64,000 nt of DNA, from NCBI RefSeq assembly GCF_030271835.1, contig NZ_CP127389.1, positions 1,023,501 to 1,087,500 of the forward strand, in the 5' to 3' direction. Shown piece after piece: positions 9,619 to 19,451 of the stretch. Position numbers and translations under genes: made by a program. The stretch is from Proteus appendicitidis. GTDB taxonomy: Bacteria; Pseudomonadota; Gammaproteobacteria; Enterobacterales; Enterobacteriaceae. Numbering within the stretch: position 1 is the stretch's first letter; each line of letters starts with the position of its first letter. Under the pieces are notes generated by a model. The model searched no databases. It was not told where the DNA came from and was given only the letters and a program-made list of their open reading frames with translations.

Positions 9619-10197
9619 ATGTACCAAGATCTTATCCGTGGTGAATTAACAGAAGCAGCAGATACACTTTCTCGTTTTCTTCAAGATGATGCAAATATTG
9701 AAGCTATTCAAAAAGCGGCAGTATTATTAGCAGATTCTTTTAAAGCAGGCGGTAAAGTATTATCTTGCGGTAATGGTGGCTCTCATTGTGATGCAATGCA
9801 TTTTGCAGAAGAATTAACTGGACGTTATCGCGAAAATCGCCCTGGTTATCCTGCCATTGCTATTTCAGATGTAAGCCATATCTCATGTGTAAGTAATGAT
9901 TTTGGCTATGAATATATCTTCTCCCGCTATGTTGAAGCTGTGGGTAAAGAAGGTGATGTTCTGCTGGGTATTTCAACCTCAGGCAATTCAGGCAATATCA
10001 TCAAAGCAATTAGTGCTGCGCGTGAAAAAGGCATGAAAGTCATTACGCTAACAGGTAAAGATGGCGGAAAAATGGACGGTACAGCCGATATTGAAATTCG
10101 TGTACCTCATTTCGGTTACGCTGATCGTATTCAAGAAATTCATATTAAAGTTATCCATATTCTGATCCAATTAATTGAAAAAGAAATGGAAAAATAA
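9619..10197 (+). CDS. gmhA: Sedoheptulose 7-phosphate isomerase GmhA (LpcA)
   Basis: GmhA converts sedoheptulose 7-phosphate to D-glycero-D-manno-heptose 7-phosphate, the first step to the heptose of the lipopolysaccharide inner core. The 192-residue SIS-domain protein has the expected catalytic pair: E65 in [10 protein letters not shown] and H180 in [10 protein letters not shown]. The SCGNGGS phosphate loop is at 49-55. A TGGAG ribosome site precedes the ATG. It is divergent from fadE and followed by yafJ on the same strand, as in E. coli. Confidence 0.97.
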   Translation: MYQDLIRGELTEAADTLSRFLQDDANIEAIQKAAVLLADSFKAGGKVLSCGNGGSHCDAMHFAEELTGRYRENRPGYPAIAISDVSHISCVSNDFGYEYIFSRYVEAVGKEGDVLLGISTSGNSGNIIKAISAAREKGMKVITLTGKDGGKMDGTADIEIRVPHFGYADRIQEIHIKVIHILIQLIEKEMEK

Positions 10198-10250
10198 TTT
10201 GTTGATATTGCTATAAATTAGCAAGAAATATCAGCAAGAAGGAGTGAGCG

Positions 10251-11018
10251 ATGTGTGAGTTGTTAGGCATGAGTGCAAATGTACCGACAGATATTAATTT
10301 CAGTCTAAGTGGATTAATTCCAAGAGGTGGTAAGACAGGACCTCATAAAGATGGTTGGGGAATTACGTTCTATGAAGGATTGGGATGTCGTACATTTAAA
10401 GATCCTCAAGCTAGCGCAATTTCACCAGTCGCTCGCTTTGTGCAAGAATACCCTATTAAATCAGAGGCTGTGATTGCTCATATTCGCCAAGCGAATCGAG
10501 GTAATGTCTCTTTAGAAAATACCCATCCTTTTACCCGTGAATTATGGGGAAAAAACTGGACTTATGCACATAATGGTCAACTAAAAGGTTATCAATCTCT
10601 TGATACTGGGCGTTTTAGAGCCATTGGGCAGACGGATAGTGAAAAAGCATTTTGCTGGATCTTAAATCAGCTCGATAATCGCTATAAAAGAACCCCTGCG
10701 AATTGGTCTGCTGTATTTCGTTTTATCGCTGTTTTAGCCTCTCAATTAAAGCAAAAAGGGGTTTTTAATATGCTGTTGTCAGATGGTCGGTTTGTAATGG
10801 CATATTGTTCAACTAATTTACATTGGATCACACGTAAAGCGCCTTTCGGCAAAGCGAAATTACTTGATCAAGATGTAGAAATCGATTTCCAGCAACACAC
10901 ACAATCAGATGATGTGGTTTCTGTTATTTCAACATTACCATTGACTGGAAATGAATCTTGGCAGCGTATTCCCGCTGGCGAGTTTGTCTTATTTGATCGT
11001 GGTGTGCGTATTCTGTAA
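10251..11018 (+). CDS. yafJ: Class II glutamine amidotransferase YafJ
   Basis: A 255-residue stand-alone class II (Ntn-type) glutamine amidotransferase. The N-terminal nucleophile is Cys2, exposed by removal of Met1 (MCELLGMS). Further glutaminase elements follow: DGWGITFY (about 39-46), IRQANRGNVSLENTHPF with the oxyanion/glutamine-binding residues (about 83-99), and AHNG (about 111). No synthetase domain is attached, so the acceptor of the ammonia is unknown. GGAG ribosome site. Its last 30 bases overlap the convergent dpaA. Position after gmhA is conserved in enterobacteria. Confidence 0.92.
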   Translation: MCELLGMSANVPTDINFSLSGLIPRGGKTGPHKDGWGITFYEGLGCRTFKDPQASAISPVARFVQEYPIKSEAVIAHIRQANRGNVSLENTHPFTRELWGKNWTYAHNGQLKGYQSLDTGRFRAIGQTDSEKAFCWILNQLDNRYKRTPANWSAVFRFIAVLASQLKQKGVFNMLLSDGRFVMAYCSTNLHWITRKAPFGKAKLLDQDVEIDFQQHTQSDDVVSVISTLPLTGNESWQRIPAGEFVLFDRGVRIL

Positions 11019-11756
11019 CCATTTGCTTTCACTATTTTGCGATAAGTTAAGGATAGGATTGACACTATTAGGTGAAGTCAACGTGCTATTAACGAAATAA
11101 CGCCCATCTTGAACGGTAACAGATGGGATTTGTTTGCGTTCTTCAACATATTGGTAGGCTGGCATAAGTTGTTGCCAGAAATCCATATCTTTTGAATACT
11201 GATGTTTTTTCATATTTTCAGCGGTCATTTTAAATGGAAAAATATGAATATTAATCGTAGATTGACCCCCTAGTAGCGCCAATTCAGCATACTGATAAAT
11301 TTCATCCATCACAGGATCAGTCATTGCATAGCAACCAACCGATTTACATGCCCCGTGGATCATTAAAAAATCACCTGTATATCCTTTTGATTTGTCATAT
11401 TGATTAGGAAATCCCAGGTTGATTGCTCGGTAAAATCGACTATTCGGATTTAATTGTGAGAAATTAACCTGATAAAAACCCTCAGGGCTTTTTAAGTCAC
11501 CTTGAAACTTTTTAGGCCCAAGACCTCCGGAATAGCTACAAATAGGGTAAGTACGTACTTTTTCTAATTGCCCATCTAATTTTTCTGTATAAAGTTCAAG
11601 TAAGCTTTCTTCTTTGAAAATCTGAATATAGATAGGCTGCCCTGTACTTTTTTTAACAGGTTTCATTAGAAAACTTGAATTGTTTTCAGCGTTAACTAAT
11701 AAGGAAATTAACATTAATGTTAAAAAACTGATTAGTTGTTTTGCGTGACTGGTCAT
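10989..11756 (-). CDS. dpaA: L,D-transpeptidase-fold DpaA (YafK), detaches Braun lipoprotein from peptidoglycan
   Basis: DpaA (YafK/LdtF) has a YkuD fold but works as an amidase that cuts Braun lipoprotein from meso-diaminopimelate of peptidoglycan in the periplasm. The 255-residue protein has a signal peptide (about 1-23, cleavage near VNA). The catalytic motif is visible as MIHGACKSVGCYAM with H134 and nucleophile C142, the form specific to this subfamily. It is convergent with yafJ, overlapping by 30 bases at the 3' ends. This gene order matches E. coli. Confidence 0.9.
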   Translation of the reverse strand: MTSHAKQLISFLTLMLISLLVNAENNSSFLMKPVKKSTGQPIYIQIFKEESLLELYTEKLDGQLEKVRTYPICSYSGGLGPKKFQGDLKSPEGFYQVNFSQLNPNSRFYRAINLGFPNQYDKSKGYTGDFLMIHGACKSVGCYAMTDPVMDEIYQYAELALLGGQSTINIHIFPFKMTAENMKKHQYSKDMDFWQQLMPAYQYVEERKQIPSVTVQDGRYFVNSTLTSPNSVNPILNLSQNSESKWLQNTHTTIK

Positions 11757-12171
11757 GGTTTTATCAGAAAAATAGCTTAAAATTTGTTGATAAAGTAGAT
11801 CTTAGATTGCTATGAAGCAATAAATTTGTAAATTAAAATCTGATATGGTTTCTTTTCTTTTACAAAATATTCCGTATGAAATTTAAGCGCTCGTCGAAAA
11901 AGATGATATTTTAATTCGGTTTATACGAGTTGTTAACGTTTCAGTCAAAATAATATTCCCATTTGCTTGAGCTAAATCACTCGAATAGTCAGACAGGTTT
12001 AGGCTGAGATGATAAAATTCAGTTCGGCAGAATAAGAGAAAATAGTAACAATTATCGGAGATAAATAACTTAGGGTTTAAAAATGCCTTAAGATGTTTTT
12101 ATTACAGAGTCGCTACATTTTCGGGGTGAATTTGTAGCTTAGGGTTTAACTGATAAACTTGTGCAAATCTT
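11757..12171. other. 415-base intergenic region upstream of nqrA with a 12-bp direct repeat
   Basis: No gene is seen. The region must hold the dpaA promoter (leftward) and the nqr promoter (rightward). The sequence CTTAGGGTTTAA occurs twice, at 12069-12080 and 12138-12149. A stem GCTACA/TGTAGC lies between the copies at about 12111-12137. No good Shine-Dalgarno precedes the nqrA ATG, so the structured leader may affect translation. No known regulator site was recognised. Confidence 0.5.
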
Positions 12172-13512
12172 ATGATTAAAATTAAAAAAGGACTCGACCT
12201 CCCAATTGCAGGAGCGCCTGCCCAAGTGATAGAAGACGGCCCCGCGATTCGACACGTAGCATTGCTAGGTGAAGAATATGTTGGTATGCGTCCTTCTATG
12301 ATGGTTTCGGAAGGTGAGCATGTAAAAAAAGGGCAAATTCTTTTTGAAGATAAAAAGAATGCCGGTGTTGTTTTCACCAGCCCAGCTTGTGGTAAAGTCG
12401 TTGCAATTAACCGCGGCGAACGTCGTGTGTTCCAATCTATCGTTATCGAAATTGATGGCGACGAAGAAATCACCTTTAACCGTTATGATAGCTCAACGCT
12501 CTCAGACCTGACCCGCGAACAAGTTGAAACTAACCTCGTTGATTCGGGAATGTGGACTACATTAAGGACTCGCCCTTATAGCCGGACTCCGCATTTAGGT
12601 ACAACACCTGTCGCCATTTTTGTCTCTGCAATGGATACAAATCCGCTTGCAGCAGATCCTATGGTTATTATTGAGCAAAATGAGAAGGCATTTAATGATG
12701 GTCTTGTTGTTTTAACTCGTTTAACCGAAGGCAAAGTCTATGTTTGTCATGGTGAAAAATCACCTACAAAATTAAATGATGGACAAATTAGCTATAACCA
12801 ATTTGCAGGACCACATCCAGCAGGATTAGTCGGTACACATATCCATTTTTTAGAGCCGGTGAGTGCTAAGAAAATGGTTTGGCATTTAAATTATCAGGAT
12901 GTCATTGCGATTGGTTATTTGTTTACAACAGGTTCTTTATATACAGAACGTGTTGTTGCATTAGCTGGCCCTCAAGTAAAAGTACCGCGTTTAGTGCGTA
13001 CTCGTTTAGGGGCTGATCTCTATGAGTTAACTAAAGATCAATTAGTTGATGGTGAAAACCGCATTATTTCTGGCTCTGTATTATGGGGATGGAAATCTGA
13101 TGAGGCTCATCACTATTTAGGTCGTTTCCATAACCAAGTTTCTGTATTACGAGAAGGTCGTGATAAAGAGTTATTTGGTTGGGGTATGCCGGGTAGCGAT
13201 AAATTTTCTATCACTCGTACAACTATCGGTCACTTCTTAAAAAATAAACGCTTTGCATTTACAACCACAATGAATGGTGGCGAACGTTCAATGGTACCAA
13301 TTGGTAACTATGAGCGTGTAATGCCGTTAGACATTATGGCAACGCATTTATTACGTGATTTAGTTGTAGGTGATACTGACAGTTCTCAAGCATTAGGTTG
13401 TTTGGAATTGGATGAAGAAGATTTGGGATTATGTACTTATGTTTGCCCAAGCAAATATGAGTATGGCCCAGCACTGCGCCAAGTCTTGACCAAAATTGAG
13501 CAGGAAGGGTAA
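12172..13512 (+). CDS. nqrA: Na+-translocating NADH:quinone reductase subunit A
   Basis: NqrA is the cytosolic quinone-binding-side subunit of Na+-NQR, the respiratory complex that oxidises NADH, reduces ubiquinone and pumps Na+. At 446 residues the length fits. The N terminus [16 protein letters not shown] and [14 protein letters not shown] are family signatures, and it ends [16 protein letters not shown], the conserved C-terminal segment. The ATG aligns with the family start although only a poor ribosome site is visible. First gene of a tight six-gene operon; only 3 bases separate it from nqrB. Confidence 0.98.
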   Translation: MIKIKKGLDLPIAGAPAQVIEDGPAIRHVALLGEEYVGMRPSMMVSEGEHVKKGQILFEDKKNAGVVFTSPACGKVVAINRGERRVFQSIVIEIDGDEEITFNRYDSSTLSDLTREQVETNLVDSGMWTTLRTRPYSRTPHLGTTPVAIFVSAMDTNPLAADPMVIIEQNEKAFNDGLVVLTRLTEGKVYVCHGEKSPTKLNDGQISYNQFAGPHPAGLVGTHIHFLEPVSAKKMVWHLNYQDVIAIGYLFTTGSLYTERVVALAGPQVKVPRLVRTRLGADLYELTKDQLVDGENRIISGSVLWGWKSDEAHHYLGRFHNQVSVLREGRDKELFGWGMPGSDKFSITRTTIGHFLKNKRFAFTTTMNGGERSMVPIGNYERVMPLDIMATHLLRDLVVGDTDSSQALGCLELDEEDLGLCTYVCPSKYEYGPALRQVLTKIEQEG

Positions 13513-13515
13513 CTC

Positions 13516-14754
13516 ATGGGTTTGAAAAATTTGTTTGAAAAAGTAGAGCACCATTTTGAGCCTGGAGGCAAATTAGCAAAATGGTACGTACTTTATGAAG
13601 CAGTGACCACGGTATTTTATACGCCAGGTACTGTCACGCGTAATGGTGGGCATGTTCGTGACACTATTGACCTAAAACGCATGATGATCTTAGTTTGGTT
13701 GGCTGTTTTCCCAGCAATGTTTTGGGGAATGTATAATGTCGGTCATCAAGCTATCCCTGCGCTGAATCAGTTATATAGCGGTGCAGAATTACAGCAAATC
13801 ATTGCTTCAGATTGGCACTATCGCCTTGCTGAATTCCTTGGCGCATCATTAACAACAGATGCTGGATGGGCAAGTAAGATGCTACTTGGTGCAACTTACT
13901 TTTTACCTATTTATCTTGTTGTTTTTGCGGTGGGTGGATTTTGGGAAGTTCTTTTTGCCTTTATTCGTGGCCATGAAATTAACGAAGGTTTCTTTGTTAC
14001 ATCAATCTTATTTGCCTTGATCGTACCGCCAACATTACCACTTTGGCAGGCTGCATTAGGTATTACGTTTGGTGTTGTTATCGCGAAAGAAATCTTTGGT
14101 GGTACAGGGCGTAACTTCTTAAACCCGGCATTAGCAGGTCGTGCATTCCTGTTCTTTGCTTATCCAGCTCAAATTTCAGGTGATCTGGTTTGGACTGCGG
14201 CTGATGGCTTCTCTGGTGCGACACCATTATCACAATGGTCTGTATCGGGTCAAAGTGCGTTATTAAATACCGTCACTCAACAACCTATCTCTTGGATGGA
14301 TGCTTTCCTTGGATATATCCCAGGATCGATAGGTGAAGTTTCAACACTGATGATTTTAATCGGTGGGGCTGTCATTCTTTTTGCTCGCATTGCTTCATGG
14401 CGTATTGTTGCTGGGGTAATGGTGGGTATGATTGCAATGTCATACCTGTTTAATTTTATTGGTTCAGATACTAATCCTCTCTTCTCAATGCCTTGGCACT
14501 GGCACTTAGTATTAGGTGGTTTTGCTTTCGGTATGATGTTTATGGCAACAGATCCAGTATCCGCATCGTTTACCGATAAAGGTAAATGGGCTTACGGTAT
14601 TTTGATTGGCGTAATGGCTGTGCTTATTCGTGTCGTCAATCCGGCTTACCCAGAAGGTATGATGCTGGCAATCTTATTCGCAAACTTATTTGCACCACTG
14701 TTTGATTACGTGGTTGTTCAGGCGAATATTAAGCGGAGACAAGCTCGTGGCTAA
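13516..14754 (+). CDS. nqrB: Na+-translocating NADH:quinone reductase subunit B
   Basis: NqrB is the large membrane subunit that carries covalently bound FMN and riboflavin and forms the main Na+ path. The 412-residue protein has about ten membrane segments. The flavinylation site is plain: [10 protein letters not shown], with the acceptor threonine at T236, the same position as in Vibrio cholerae NqrB. ApbE, encoded downstream, attaches this FMN. The last 8 bases overlap nqrC. Confidence 0.98.
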   Translation: MGLKNLFEKVEHHFEPGGKLAKWYVLYEAVTTVFYTPGTVTRNGGHVRDTIDLKRMMILVWLAVFPAMFWGMYNVGHQAIPALNQLYSGAELQQIIASDWHYRLAEFLGASLTTDAGWASKMLLGATYFLPIYLVVFAVGGFWEVLFAFIRGHEINEGFFVTSILFALIVPPTLPLWQAALGITFGVVIAKEIFGGTGRNFLNPALAGRAFLFFAYPAQISGDLVWTAADGFSGATPLSQWSVSGQSALLNTVTQQPISWMDAFLGYIPGSIGEVSTLMILIGGAVILFARIASWRIVAGVMVGMIAMSYLFNFIGSDTNPLFSMPWHWHLVLGGFAFGMMFMATDPVSASFTDKGKWAYGILIGVMAVLIRVVNPAYPEGMMLAILFANLFAPLFDYVVVQANIKRRQARG

Positions 14755-15535
14755 AGAGAAAAACAAAGATAGCGTCGCAAGAACGTTCCTCGTTGTATTT
14801 ATTCTATGTCTTGTGTGTTCCGTGGTAGTAGCAGGAGCAGCCGTTGGACTGAAGTCTAAACAAGAAGAGCAAAAACTTCTTGATAAACAACGTAATATTC
14901 TTGATGTTGCGGGTCTGCTCGTACCTAAAATGAGTGCGGCAGATGTACTGAAAGTGTATGACACTCGCATTAAAGCCAAAATTGTTAATTTCCAGACAGG
15001 TGAACTGACTGATAGTAAAGGCAATTTTGATTTAAACGCGGCATTACGTAGTGATGATACTTCCATTGCATTATCTCCAGAAGAAGATCTTGCAAAAATT
15101 CGCCGACGTTCAAATACCGCAGAAGTATATTTTGTTCTTGATGAACAAGGCAAAACGACTGAAGTCGTTCTACCTGTTTATGGTTCTGGCTTATGGTCTG
15201 TGATGTATGCATTTATTGCGGTTGATATTGATGGTGTGACTTCTAAAGGTATTACCTATTATGCTCATGGTGAAACACCGGGCTTAGGTGGTGAAGTTGA
15301 TAACCCACAATGGAAAGCACAATGGAAAGGTAAGCGCTTAATTAATGAAGAAGGCGTACCTGCTATTAAGATTGTGCGTAGTGGCGCAGCAGCTGGCAAC
15401 CCTTATGGTATTGATGGGCTTTCTGGTGCGACGCTGACCTCAAATGGTATCCAGCATATGTTCGACTTCTGGTTAGGCGAAAAAGGTTTCGGCCCATTCC
15501 TGAAAAAAGTGCGTGAAGGAGAGATCAATGGCTGA
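14747..15535 (+). CDS. nqrC: Na+-translocating NADH:quinone reductase subunit C
   Basis: NqrC has one N-terminal membrane helix (about 11-34) and a periplasmic FMN-binding domain. The GTG at 14747 is chosen as start (262 residues): it has GGAG upstream, overlaps the nqrB stop by 8 bases, and gives [14 protein letters not shown], the family N terminus. A longer frame from 14690 would add 19 unrelated residues inside nqrB. The covalent FMN site is SGATLTS, with acceptor T229. Overlaps nqrD by 8 bases. Confidence 0.96.
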   Translation: MAKEKNKDSVARTFLVVFILCLVCSVVVAGAAVGLKSKQEEQKLLDKQRNILDVAGLLVPKMSAADVLKVYDTRIKAKIVNFQTGELTDSKGNFDLNAALRSDDTSIALSPEEDLAKIRRRSNTAEVYFVLDEQGKTTEVVLPVYGSGLWSVMYAFIAVDIDGVTSKGITYYAHGETPGLGGEVDNPQWKAQWKGKRLINEEGVPAIKIVRSGAAAGNPYGIDGLSGATLTSNGIQHMFDFWLGEKGFGPFLKKVREGEING

Positions 15536-16157
15536 TACAAAAGAAATTAAACGAGTTTTACTTGGGCCATTGTTAGATAACAACCCGATTGCCTTACAGG
15601 TATTAGGTGTGTGTTCTGCATTGGCGGTAACAACAAAACTTGAAACCGCATTGGTGATGACAATTGCGGTAACTCTGGTTACTGCATTCTCAAGCTTCTT
15701 TATTTCACTTATTCGTAATTACATACCAAGTAGCGTTCGTATTATTGTTCAAATGGCGATTATTGCTTCATTAGTTATCGTTGTTGACCAAATACTGCAA
15801 GCTTATGCGTATGAAATTTCTAAGCAACTTTCTGTTTTCGTTGGTCTTATTATTACTAACTGTATTGTAATGGGGCGTGCTGAAGCTTATGCGATGAAAG
15901 CACCTCCTATTGAAAGCTTTATGGATGGTATTGGTAACGGCTTAGGATATGGCGTTATCTTGATCCTTGTTGGTTTTTTACGTGAACTTTTTGGTTCTGG
16001 TAAATTATTCGGCATTACAGTGATGGAGTCTATCCAAAATGGTGGTTGGTATCAGCCAAACGGTTTATTCCTGTTAGCACCAAGTGCGTTCTTTATTATT
16101 GGTTTGCTAATTTGGGGATTACGTACATTAAAACCTGCACAGGTTGAAGAGGACTAA
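15528..16157 (+). CDS. nqrD: Na+-translocating NADH:quinone reductase subunit D
   Basis: NqrD is a six-helix membrane subunit that, with the homologous NqrE, forms an inverted-repeat pair around an intramembrane iron centre. The ATG at 15528 gives 209 residues ([14 protein letters not shown]), has GAAGGAGAG upstream and overlaps the nqrC stop by 8 bases. A segment [11 protein letters not shown] (about 110-120) contains the cysteine expected to ligate the iron. The family length fits. Confidence 0.97.
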   Translation: MADTKEIKRVLLGPLLDNNPIALQVLGVCSALAVTTKLETALVMTIAVTLVTAFSSFFISLIRNYIPSSVRIIVQMAIIASLVIVVDQILQAYAYEISKQLSVFVGLIITNCIVMGRAEAYAMKAPPIESFMDGIGNGLGYGVILILVGFLRELFGSGKLFGITVMESIQNGGWYQPNGLFLLAPSAFFIIGLLIWGLRTLKPAQVEED

Positions 16158-16162
16158 TCGCC

Positions 16163-16759
16163 ATGGAACATTATATAAGCCTGTTTGTTCGTGCTGTTTT
16201 TATTGAGAATATGGCGCTCGCATTCTTCTTAGGGATGTGTACATTCCTCGCCGTTTCTAAAAACGTAAAAACAGCGTTTGGATTAGGTATCGCTGTTACC
16301 GTTGTTCTAGGTCTTTCTGTACCGTTGAATAACTTGGTTTACAACTATGTGTTACGTGATAATGCATTAATGGAAGGTGTTGATTTAAGTTTCTTAAACT
16401 TTATCACTTTCATTGGTGTGATTGCGGCACTGGTACAAATCCTAGAAATGATTTTAGACCGCTATTTCCCTTCGCTGTATAACGCACTAGGGATCTTCTT
16501 GCCACTTATTACCGTTAACTGCGCCATTTTCGGTGGTGTGTCATTTATGGCACAACGTGACTATAACTTTAGTGAATCGATTGTTTATGGTTTCGGCTCT
16601 GGGATTGGTTGGATGTTAGCCATCGTATTACTGGCTTCTATCCGTGAGAAAATGAAGTACGCGGATGTACCGGCAGGTATGAAAGGGTTAGGCGTTACTT
16701 TTGTCACCACAGGGTTGATGGCATTAGGTTTCATGTCCTTCTCTGGTGTTCAGCTATAA
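16163..16759 (+). CDS. nqrE: Na+-translocating NADH:quinone reductase subunit E
   Basis: NqrE (198 residues, six predicted membrane helices) pairs with NqrD. The segments [15 protein letters not shown] (about 20-34) and [10 protein letters not shown] (about 116-125) hold the conserved cysteines that, with those of NqrD, bind the membrane iron-sulfur centre. It starts 5 bases after nqrD and 16 bases before nqrF. Confidence 0.97.
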   Translation: MEHYISLFVRAVFIENMALAFFLGMCTFLAVSKNVKTAFGLGIAVTVVLGLSVPLNNLVYNYVLRDNALMEGVDLSFLNFITFIGVIAALVQILEMILDRYFPSLYNALGIFLPLITVNCAIFGGVSFMAQRDYNFSESIVYGFGSGIGWMLAIVLLASIREKMKYADVPAGMKGLGVTFVTTGLMALGFMSFSGVQL

Positions 16760-16775
16760 AGGGTGAGAAGAACTC

Positions 16776-18002
16776 ATGGATATAATTATTCTAGGTGTCG
16801 TGATGTTTACCCTGATTGTATTGGTATTAACAGCGTTGATTTTGTTTGCAAAATCAAAACTGGTCAATACAGGGGATATTTCAGTTGAGGTCAATGGAGA
16901 CCCAGAAAAAAGTTTTGATGCACCAGCAGGTGATAAATTACTTAACGTATTATCAAACGAAGGTATTTTTATTTCTTCAGCTTGTGGTGGCGGTGGCTCT
17001 TGTGGTCAGTGCCGCGTTAAAGTGCTGGAAGGTGGCGGTGATATTTTACCGACAGAACTTTCACATATTAACAAACGTGAAGCTAAAGAAGGTTGTCGTT
17101 TAGCGTGTCAGGTAAACGTAAAAAACAACCTGAAATTAGAATTACCAGAAGAAATCTTTGGTGTTAAAAAGTGGGAATGTGAAGTTATCTCAAATGATAA
17201 TAAAGCCACTTTTATTAAAGAATTAGTGTTAAAAATTCCTGAAGGTGAGGTTGTACCTTTCCGTGCTGGTGGGTTTATTCAAATTGAATGTCCTCCTCAT
17301 ACGGTACGTTATGAAGATTTTGATGTACCAGAAGAGTATCGTGAAGATTGGGATAAATTTAATTTGTTCCGTTATGTTTCTGAGGTTAAAGAAACTACTG
17401 TACGTGCTTATTCAATGGCGAACTACCCTGAAGAGCATGGCATCATCATGTTAAACGTGCGTATTGCAACACCTCCGCCACGTAATCCTGATGTGCCACC
17501 AGGAATTATGTCATCGTATATTTGGTCATTAAAACCGGGTGATAAGGTGACAATTTCAGGGCCATTTGGTGAATTCTTTGCTAAGAAAACCGATGCTGAG
17601 ATGATCTTTATTGGTGGTGGTGCGGGTATGGCGCCAATGCGTTCACATATCTTCGACCAATTAAAGCGCTTACATTCTAAACGTAAAATCAGCTTCTGGT
17701 ATGGTGCGCGTTCTGTTCGTGAAATGTTCTACACAGAAGATTTCGATATGCTTGCAAAAGAAAACGAAAACTTCACATGGAATGTTGCGCTTTCAGATGC
17801 ACTGCCTGAAGATAATTGGACTGGCTATACTGGATTTATTCACAATGTGTTGTTTGAGAACTACCTCAAAAATCACCCAGCACCAGAAGATTGTGAATTC
17901 TATATGTGTGGACCGCCAGTGATGAACGCAGCAGTGATTAAAATGCTCAAAGATTTAGGCGTTGAAGATGAAAACATTATGCTGGATGACTTTGGGGGTT
18001 GA
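16776..18002 (+). CDS. nqrF: Na+-translocating NADH:quinone reductase subunit F
   Basis: NqrF is the electron entry subunit: it oxidises NADH with FAD and passes electrons through a [2Fe-2S] cluster. The 408-residue protein has one N-terminal membrane helix (3-25), a ferredoxin domain with cluster ligands C70, C76, C79 and C111, and a ferredoxin-NADP reductase-like domain with RAYSMANYP (FAD, about 210) and [15 protein letters not shown] (NADH, about 286). It ends in DDFGG, the family C terminus. Last gene of the nqrA-F set. Confidence 0.98.
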   Translation: MDIIILGVVMFTLIVLVLTALILFAKSKLVNTGDISVEVNGDPEKSFDAPAGDKLLNVLSNEGIFISSACGGGGSCGQCRVKVLEGGGDILPTELSHINKREAKEGCRLACQVNVKNNLKLELPEEIFGVKKWECEVISNDNKATFIKELVLKIPEGEVVPFRAGGFIQIECPPHTVRYEDFDVPEEYREDWDKFNLFRYVSEVKETTVRAYSMANYPEEHGIIMLNVRIATPPPRNPDVPPGIMSSYIWSLKPGDKVTISGPFGEFFAKKTDAEMIFIGGGAGMAPMRSHIFDQLKRLHSKRKISFWYGARSVREMFYTEDFDMLAKENENFTWNVALSDALPEDNWTGYTGFIHNVLFENYLKNHPAPEDCEFYMCGPPVMNAAVIKMLKDLGVEDENIMLDDFGG

Positions 18003-18047
18003 TCCTAAATCCTAACTTCCAATAAAGCATAAATGAATGAAATGACA

Positions 18048-18069
18048 AGCGCCCACTTATGTGGGCGCT
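18048..18069 (+). terminator. Hairpin between nqrF and apbE (possible attenuator or processing site)
   Basis: A perfect 9-bp GC-rich stem (AGCGCCCAC with GTGGGCGCT) closes a TTAT loop 45 bases past nqrF. No T run follows, so full termination is unlikely. It could protect the 3' end of nqr mRNA or lower apbE-nqrM expression relative to the structural genes. Confidence 0.55.
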
Positions 18070-18089
18070 CATGATCAGAAGAGAGAGTT

Positions 18090-19112
18090 ATGTTAAAAAG
18101 AAAGATGATCAATTGGGTAGTGATGCTGTCTGCATTAGTTCTATTATCTGCATGTGGTGAAAAGCAACAGGTATTAGAAGGTGAAACCATGGGAACTTAT
18201 TACTCGATTAAATATGTTCCTGACAGTAATTCACCTCCACAAAACGTCTTACAAACAGAGATTGATCGTATTCTTGAAGAAGTTAACGATCAAATGTCAA
18301 CATATCGTCCTCATTCTGAACTCAGCCGTTTCAATCAAAGTCGTGAAATTAATACTCCATTCCCTGTTTCACCCGCGACAGCTAAAGTAGTCAGTGAAGC
18401 TATCCGTATTAATAAAATAACTGATGGTGCTTTAGATGTGACTGTTGGGCCGTTAGTTAATTTATGGGGATTTGGCCCAGAAGGTCGATTTACGCATCAG
18501 CCTTCTGAAGATGAATTAGAAAAACGTAAACAATGGATTGGAATTGATTACCTTGCTGTTGAAGGTAATTCATTAATTAAGAAGATCCCTGAACTTTATG
18601 TCGATCTCTCTTCAATAGCTAAAGGCTATGGCGTTGACGCTGTGGCTGAATATTTAATTTCACAGAATATTACTAACTATATGGTTGATATTGGTGGTGA
18701 AGTGAGAACCCAAGGCATGAATGGTAATGACAAGCTTTGGCGTATAGCGATTGAAAAACCGGCGAGTGATGGCACAAAACAGAGTGTTCAGCTAATTATT
18801 GAACCGGGTGATAACTCAATAGCCACTTCTGGTGATTATCGTAACTATTTTGAAGAAAATGGGGTTCGTTTTTCTCATACTATTGATCCAACCACAGGTC
18901 ATCCTATTAAACATAACCTTGTTTCTATTACTGTGATTGTGCCAACTTGCATGAGTGCAGATGGTCTTTCGACAGGATTGAACGTTTTAGGACCTGAAAA
19001 AGGGTTAGCAGTAGCAAATGAGCTAAATATTCCTGTCTTTATGATAGTGAAAACTGAAAATGGGTTTGAAGAGCGTTATAGTAAAGCATTCATCCCATTC
19101 TTGAAAAAGTAG
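18090..19112 (+). CDS. apbE: FAD:protein FMN transferase ApbE (lipoprotein)
   Basis: ApbE transfers FMN from FAD to threonines of NqrB and NqrC in the periplasm. The 340-residue protein is a lipoprotein: lipobox LLSAC with C22. EGETMGTYYSIKY (about 30) begins the catalytic domain, and WGFGPEGRF, DLSSIAKGYGVDAVAEYL and DIGGEVRTQG are typical ApbE segments; SHTIDPTTGHP lies near the FAD/Mg site. It stands directly downstream of its substrates and 19 bases before nqrM, so it is a maturation cassette for the complex. Confidence 0.97.
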   Translation: MLKRKMINWVVMLSALVLLSACGEKQQVLEGETMGTYYSIKYVPDSNSPPQNVLQTEIDRILEEVNDQMSTYRPHSELSRFNQSREINTPFPVSPATAKVVSEAIRINKITDGALDVTVGPLVNLWGFGPEGRFTHQPSEDELEKRKQWIGIDYLAVEGNSLIKKIPELYVDLSSIAKGYGVDAVAEYLISQNITNYMVDIGGEVRTQGMNGNDKLWRIAIEKPASDGTKQSVQLIIEPGDNSIATSGDYRNYFEENGVRFSHTIDPTTGHPIKHNLVSITVIVPTCMSADGLSTGLNVLGPEKGLAVANELNIPVFMIVKTENGFEERYSKAFIPFLKK

Positions 19113-19131
19113 AATTTAAGGAGAGAAGGTT

Positions 19132-19359
19132 ATGTTAAAAATATTTCTATTTGCCTTCATCTTATTCTTGATTGCCTTTTTTGGTATGGCGTTAGGCTAT
19201 ATTGTAAAACGTAAAAGCCTTCAAGGTAGCTGTGGCGGTTTAGGCGCTATGGGCATAGAAAAAGAGTGTGATTGCCCCGAACCTTGTGATGCACGTAAAA
19301 AACGTATGGCAAAAGATGTCGCAAGAGAAGAATTACTTAATAAAAATAGAATTCTTTAA
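19132..19359 (+). CDS. nqrM: Na+-NQR maturation protein NqrM (DUF539)
   Basis: NqrM is needed to assemble active Na+-NQR, probably by delivering iron for the NqrD/E centre. The 75-residue protein has one N-terminal membrane helix (3-24) and a cysteine cluster at C34, C46, C48 and C52 (SCGGLG then ECDCPEPC), the mark of the family. AGGAGAG ribosome site, 19 bases after apbE. Confidence 0.96.
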   Translation: MLKIFLFAFILFLIAFFGMALGYIVKRKSLQGSCGGLGAMGIEKECDCPEPCDARKKRMAKDVAREELLNKNRIL

Positions 19360-19378
19360 GTAAGAGATAAAAATAAAA

Positions 19379-19412
19379 AAAGAGTGGTGTATCTGTTTAC
19401 ATCACTCTTTTT
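19379..19412. terminator. Terminator after nqrM, shared with the GDPD gene
   Basis: A 12-bp stem (AAAGAGTGGTGT with ACATCACTCTTT, one G-U pair) with an 8-base loop is followed by a T run on the plus strand and A/T-rich sequence on the other side. It lies between the convergent nqrM and the gene ending at 19452. Confidence 0.85.
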
Positions 19413-19451
19413 TATTTGTTTCTAAAAAAACGAAGCTAAAAGCGAAGGCGC

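Noticed and set aside
14690..14746. Upstream extension of nqrC to an ATG inside nqrB
   Set aside because: The 19 extra residues are unlike any NqrC start; the GTG at 14747 has a ribosome site and the usual 8-base overlap.
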